Part shown: positions 60,911 to 64,000 of the stretch, in pieces | Layout of the letters: every line of letters begins with the position of its first letter | Position numbering within the stretch: the stretch's first letter is position 1 | Origin: CAWCWN01 sp963799245 | Lineage (GTDB): Bacteria; Chloroflexota; Ktedonobacteria; Ktedonobacterales; Ktedonobacteraceae | Reading direction: 5' to 3' | DNA: 64,000 nucleotides | Assembly (NCBI GenBank): GCA_963799245.1 | Contig: CAWCWN010000006.1 | Span: 62,001 to 126,000 of the forward strand | Program-made: the position numbers and the translations under genes | Notes under the pieces: generated by a model | Told to the model about the DNA's origin: nothing | Seen by the model: only the letters and a program-made list of their open reading frames with translations | Database searches by the model: none

Positions 60911-62068
60911 CTACTTTTTAAAACCAAATTCTGCTAGGCGCGCCTGTACCCTGTCCAGCGCCTCTACCAGTTCGACCTCCTGGAAGAAACCCAGATGGCC
61001 CACACGGAAGATCTTACCCTCGAGCTGTTCCTGGCCGCCGGCGAGCACGATATGATCTTCTTCGCGCAACTTTTTGAGGAGAGCTTTTGTATCGAGGCTC
61101 TCAGGAGTGACGATCGCGGTAACCGTGTTTGAGGCGCGGTCATGGTCGGCAAGCAGGGTGAGGTCCATATCTTTGGCGCGCCAGCGAACATAATCGCCAA
61201 TGCGCTGGTGACGTTCGAAGATGGCGTCGCGGCCCTCGGCCAGCATCTCCTCCAGCGCCAGGTCGAGGGCGAAGAAGAGTGAAACGGGCGGGGTGGTTGG
61301 ATGTTGACCGATCTCTAACTTTTTAAGTGAGCTCTCCCAGTCGAAGTAGAAGCGCGGCAGGCGGGCCGTCATATTGGCCTCCCAGGCTCGTGGTCCTGGC
61401 GCAATCATCATCAGGCCAGGAGGCGTCATCCAGCCTTTCTGTGAGCCGGTGAAGACGACATCGATATCCCAGAGATCCATTTCGAGCGGTACGCAGCCCA
61501 GCGAGCTTACCGCGTCCACTGCGATCAGCGCATCAGGGCTCACGCCTCGTATGACACGGGTCAGCGTCTCAACATCGTTTGTCACGCCCGTGGAGGTCTC
61601 ATTATGGGTCATTAACACGCCTCGATAAGGTGCCAGCGCCCGCAGCCGTTCTTCCACGACGTTGGGATCGGCGGCCTGCCCCCAGGGAAATTCGATGCGC
61701 GAGACCTGCAGGCCGTAGGCGTCGGCGATCTTTGCCAGGCGATTGCCGAAGGAGCCGATGGTAATGACAACCACGTGCTCGCCGGGAGAGAAGAGGTTAA
61801 CGATAGCTGCTTCTTGTCCACCTGTACCCGAGGCAGCATAGGTCAATATGGGCGCAGTCGTCTGGAAAAAGTACTGTAAACGCGCGTTGACCCGCCGCAT
61901 GATAGCCGCGAACTCCGGCCCCCGGTGGTTGATCATGGGACGCGCCATCTCTGCCAGTATCTCTGGCGGCACGGTCGTGGGGCCCGGAATGCGTAGATTT
62001 TGCGCCGGGATAGCTGCGCGCGGCTCTACCTGGGGAATAGGGATAGCTTTACGTTCGGAAATCGTCAT
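60911..62068 (-). CDS. Class V aminotransferase (serine/alanine-glyoxylate type)
   Basis: 385 residues, PLP fold type I. LRIPGPTTVPPEILAEMARP is the typical N-terminus; GQEAAIVNLFSPGEHVVVIT holds the phosphate-site Gly; LIAVDAVSSLGCVPLEMDLW has the PLP Asp; VFTGSQKGWMTPPGLMMIAP has the Schiff-base Lys; the C-terminus has FRVGHLGFFQEVELVEALDR. It resembles serine-pyruvate/alanine-glyoxylate aminotransferases that sit beside serA in several thermophiles. Here it probably does the SerC-like step or makes serine from hydroxypyruvate, or interconverts glycine and glyoxylate. ATG 62068 has GGAGAGAAG upstream. Confidence 0.92.
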   Translation of the reverse strand: MTISERKAIPIPQVEPRAAIPAQNLRIPGPTTVPPEILAEMARPMINHRGPEFAAIMRRVNARLQYFFQTTAPILTYAASGTGGQEAAIVNLFSPGEHVVVITIGSFGNRLAKIADAYGLQVSRIEFPWGQAADPNVVEERLRALAPYRGVLMTHNETSTGVTNDVETLTRVIRGVSPDALIAVDAVSSLGCVPLEMDLWDIDVVFTGSQKGWMTPPGLMMIAPGPRAWEANMTARLPRFYFDWESSLKKLEIGQHPTTPPVSLFFALDLALEEMLAEGRDAIFERHQRIGDYVRWRAKDMDLTLLADHDRASNTVTAIVTPESLDTKALLKKLREEDHIVLAGGQEQLEGKIFRVGHLGFFQEVELVEALDRVQARLAEFGFKK

Positions 62069-62223
62069 GCTTCTCTCCATCTATTACTTAGCTGAAACTA
62101 GTGCCGCTGTTGCCGGCACCTTCTATCCGCTCTTGCCCTGACCTGCCCGTGGGCAGGCTGAGGCTGGCAAGCGACTCTACCTATCACGGTCGGCACGAGC
62201 GAGTCAAGGCTCGTCGCAGGTGC

Positions 62224-62264
62224 AAAAAATACGCGGCGGATACCCACTACGTTACCCGCCGCGT
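62224..62264 (-). terminator. Intrinsic terminator, minus strand
   Basis: On the minus strand ACGCGGCGG (62264-62256) pairs with CCGCCGCGT (62239-62231) and is followed by ATTTTTT (62230-62224). It lies 75 bases after the stop of the pyruvate kinase remnant and upstream of the aminotransferase gene, so it is the surviving terminator of the lost pyk gene rather than an attenuator. Confidence 0.85.
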
Positions 62265-62337
62265 TGCTCGATAACTCAATTGTCAGAGTACAGCATAGAA
62301 GGAGTGAATGTCAACAGTGCTCAGGCTAACATTCAAT

Positions 62338-62610
62338 TTATACGCGCTGCAGCTTCACAAAGTTTGTGCGCGCGCGACTGGCGATGGGCAAGCCGCCCAT
62401 AATGACCACGTGCTCCTCCGCCTGCACCAGTTGATCCTCAAGCAAGCGCCGGCCAACGACAGCTCCTCGGTTGATCCGGGGATACAATAGGGCCAGACGC
62501 CCCACCAGGGGGATAGCTGGCGGTGGTTGCAGATCGGGCCGGGGCTGGCCTCTTGTAGCTGGTTGAGGTCTCTCGGGGCGCCAGCTTAAGCCATGTTGTG
62601 ACATTGACAA
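62338..62610 (-). pseudogene. pyk: C-terminal remnant of pyruvate kinase
   Basis: The last 55 or so residues of this frame (RLALLYPRINRGAVVG, RRLLEDQLVQAEE, HVVIMGGLPIASRARTNFVK and LQRV-stop) match the end of pyruvate kinase, which typically reads G-D-x-V-V-I-x-x-G-x-P-x-G-x-x-G-T-T-N-x-x-K-V-x-x-V. The catalytic barrel is absent; the upstream 35 residues are Pro/Arg-rich and do not match. Its former terminator remains downstream. The start used by the open frame is a TTG without ribosome site and the rpsP promoter overlaps its end. Confidence 0.72.
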
Positions 62611-62632
62611 ATCTCATACAGCATGCTATCCT
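62604..62632 (+). promoter_or_regulatory. Promoter of the rpsP operon
   Basis: TTGACA (62604-62609), 17 bases, TATCCT (62627-62632); -35 is consensus and -10 matches four of six. It lies 118 bases before the rpsP start. Confidence 0.75.
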
Positions 62633-62750
62633 AGGTAAACCGTTATCCAGGGGCGCAGTATGTCGCGCTCGCATGTGCTGGAACGAAATATTCAGAACCC
62701 TTGTGCGGGCACATACCGGGCCCCAGGGGAAGAGGTGAAATCAAGAAAGC

Positions 62751-63053
62751 ATGGCTGTAAAAATTCGTTTAAAACGTATGGGGATGAAGAAGGCCCCTAG
62801 CTATCGTGTCGTGGTCGCCGATGCGCGTTCTCCTCGCGACGGCCGTATCATTGAAAATATTGGCTGGTATAACCCGCGCGTTGAGCCATCAGCGATCCAT
62901 ATCGACGAAGAGAAGGCTCTGGGCTGGCTGAAAAATGGCGCGCAGCCGACCGACTCCGTCGCTCAGCTGTTGAGGCGCACGGGAGTGCTGGCGCGTTTCG
63001 AGCTGAGCAAAACTGGCTCCGCGGGCGCGACGTCAGGCGCTGCAACCGAATAA
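62751..63053 (+). CDS. rpsP: 30S ribosomal protein S16
   Basis: 100 residues matching S16: MAVKIRLKRMGMKKAPSYRV, VVADARSPRDGRIIENIGWY, NPRVEPSAIHIDEEKALGWL, AQPTDSVAQLLRRTGVLARF. The C-terminal 20 residues are Ala/Gly/Ser-rich and not conserved. S16 is an assembly protein of the small subunit body. A GAGGTGA lies 12 bases before the ATG. First gene of the conserved rpsP-khpA-rimM cluster. Confidence 0.97.
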   Translation: MAVKIRLKRMGMKKAPSYRVVVADARSPRDGRIIENIGWYNPRVEPSAIHIDEEKALGWLKNGAQPTDSVAQLLRRTGVLARFELSKTGSAGATSGAATE

Positions 63054-63082
63054 GAGCTTTCTAGCATAAGGGTGGGGTTAGT

Positions 63083-63313
63083 ATGCGTAAACTGGTTGAG
63101 TATATCGCTCAGTCCCTGGTTGATGATCCATCCGCCGTGCAGGTGCGTGAAATTCGCAATGACCGTAATGCCCTGGTTCTAGAGCTACACGTGGCAGCGG
63201 ATGATTTTGGAAAAGTGATTGGACGTCAGGGCCGCGTGGCCCGCGCCATGCGCACGCTGCTGCGAGCCGGAGGCGCGCGGGAAGGGCGTCATACCTCATT
63301 AGAGATACTATAG
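63083..63313 (+). CDS. khpA: KH-domain RNA-binding protein KhpA
   Basis: 76 residues with one KH fold: MRKLVEYIAQSLVDDPSAVQ, VLELHVAADDFGKVIGRQGR, VARAMRTLLRAGG. The GKVIGRQG loop is the G-x-x-G RNA-binding element. KhpA binds RNA and forms dimers with KhpB in other phyla. It lies 29 bases after rpsP, the normal order rpsP-ylqC-rimM. AAGGGTGGGG precedes the ATG. Confidence 0.95.
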   Translation: MRKLVEYIAQSLVDDPSAVQVREIRNDRNALVLELHVAADDFGKVIGRQGRVARAMRTLLRAGGAREGRHTSLEIL

Positions 63314-63325
63314 AGGGAAGCAATC

Positions 63326-63880
63326 GTGTCGGAACATCACACAACAGAATGGGCTACTATTGGGAAAGTGGTAGCCCCTTTTGGCGTACGCGGCGAGCTT
63401 AAAGTGCGCTCGTTGACCGACATTCCCGACCGCTTTGCCACACTCGCGGCCGTCCACCTTGGACCCGAGCATAGCCGTCGCCTCATTCAAAGCGTTCGCC
63501 CGTATAAGGGCGAAATGGTGGTGCTGAAATTGGCGGGGATCGAAGACGCCAATACCGCCGAAGGTCTGCGTAACTTTGACCTGACTATTCCTCTGAGCCA
63601 GCTGGCGCAACTTCCACCCGACTCTTATTACCAGCACGATATCCTTGGCCTGCGGGTGCGCACGTTAGGCGGACGTGAAATTGGCGCCATCGAAGATATT
63701 ATGGTAACGGGCAGCAATGATGTTTATGTTGTGAAGGCGCCAGATGGCAAACAGATACTTGTGCCTGCGATCAGGGATGTGATTAAGCAGATTGACCTAA
63801 GCCGGCAAATGATGTATATTGATCCTATATCAGGCCTGTTGGATGACAAAGAAACAGTTGATTTTGCAGAAGAGGAGTGA
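63326..63880 (+). CDS. rimM: 16S rRNA processing protein RimM
   Basis: 184 residues. N-terminal beta-barrel: WATIGKVVAPFGVRGELKVR, SLTDIPDRFATLAAVHLGPE, VLKLAGIEDANTAEGLRNFD. PRC-barrel C-terminus: LPPDSYYQHDILGLRVRTLG, GSNDVYVVKAPDGKQILVPA, IDPISGLLDD. It binds S19 and helps maturation of the 30S head. GTG start after GAGGGAAG. Next in the usual cluster would be trmD, which must lie outside the window or be elsewhere; the remaining 120 bases show no start of it. Confidence 0.96.
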   Translation: MSEHHTTEWATIGKVVAPFGVRGELKVRSLTDIPDRFATLAAVHLGPEHSRRLIQSVRPYKGEMVVLKLAGIEDANTAEGLRNFDLTIPLSQLAQLPPDSYYQHDILGLRVRTLGGREIGAIEDIMVTGSNDVYVVKAPDGKQILVPAIRDVIKQIDLSRQMMYIDPISGLLDDKETVDFAEEE

Positions 63881-64000
63881 TGAATTCGCTGGCTTTAGCT
63901 GTCTGTCGCCGGCAGCGGAAATAAAAAGCTTGCCCTTTTTGTTTTTGCTGGTGTAACTGAACGAAACGTTACCGTCCCTGCGCACGTGTACGCAGTAGAG
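63881..64000. other. Right-edge stretch without gene
   Basis: The 120 bases after rimM contain no recognised start of trmD or other gene, only an AT-rich block (AAAAAGCTTGCCCTTTTTGT) that could be a weak terminator hairpin (AAAAAG/CTTTTT-like, 63923-63943). Confidence 0.35.

Noticed and set aside
62068..62330. T-box or attenuator in front of the aminotransferase-serA operon
   Set aside because: No T-box GGTGG or specifier features; the hairpin with U-run sits after the pyk remnant and is best explained as its terminator.

Overview
The window looks like chromosomal DNA of a soil-type Ktedonobacteria member (Chloroflexota). The basis is indirect: an abundance of transmembrane Ser/Thr kinases and FHA signalling, an ECF sigma factor paired with a Rieske-type anti-sigma protein, an actinobacterial-type inositol-phosphate synthase, very long FtsX permeases, moderately high GC and mostly AGGAG-type ribosome binding sites. 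No plasmid, phage or CRISPR hallmark was seen. Housekeeping genes (rpsP-khpA-rimM, serA, rdgB, two tRNAs) lie at the right end. The left and middle parts are accessory.

Layout. 1-5642 (minus): an operon of a WD40 pseudokinase, a membrane-anchored glycoside hydrolase, a GT2 membrane glycosyltransferase and an ArnT/PMT-like glycosyltransferase cut by the window edge; it suggests signal-linked cell-surface glycan work. 6256-7701: ECF sigma factor plus Rieske/anti-sigma fusion. 7900-11179: cNMP-patatin protein and inositol-phosphate synthase. 11668-19520 (plus): three tandem paralogous receptor kinases, the first a pseudokinase, then a secreted beta-propeller. Convergent to them, 19531-25357 (minus): an ATP-grasp/phosphotransferase fusion, a second ATP-grasp and an ABC exporter with a C-terminal FHA domain that carries one frameshift. 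25896-28947: small HD hydrolase and an OmpR/HK two-component pair. 29275-37588: small proteins, EamA transporter, phasin-like coiled coil, lipoprotein, another receptor kinase, AzlCD, and several decayed genes. 37742-44836: giant FtsX permease, SGNH hydrolase, RraA-like, DUF72 and pentapeptide-repeat proteins. 45021-47689: divergent Gfo/Idh/MocA dehydrogenases. 47939-57236: tRNA-Thr, small regulators, rdgB, a DinG-like protein with eroded helicase motifs, and a GAF histidine kinase. 57426-63880: tRNA-Gly, a frameshifted MFS gene, an aminotransferase-serA serine pair, a pyruvate kinase remnant and rpsP-khpA-rimM.

The most interesting units are (i) the ATP-grasp/ATP-grasp-kinase/ABC-FHA operon, which resembles a peptide-modification and export cluster and faces a receptor-kinase array that could phosphorylate its FHA ligand; (ii) the sigma factor with a predicted iron-sulfur anti-sigma protein; (iii) two pseudokinases with intact reading frames; and (iv) the exonuclease-DinG protein that has kept its nuclease but lost its ATPase motifs. 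At least eight genes are broken or fragmentary (nonsense, frameshift, internal deletion, terminal fragments), which suggests active decay, though single-base frameshifts could also be sequencing errors.
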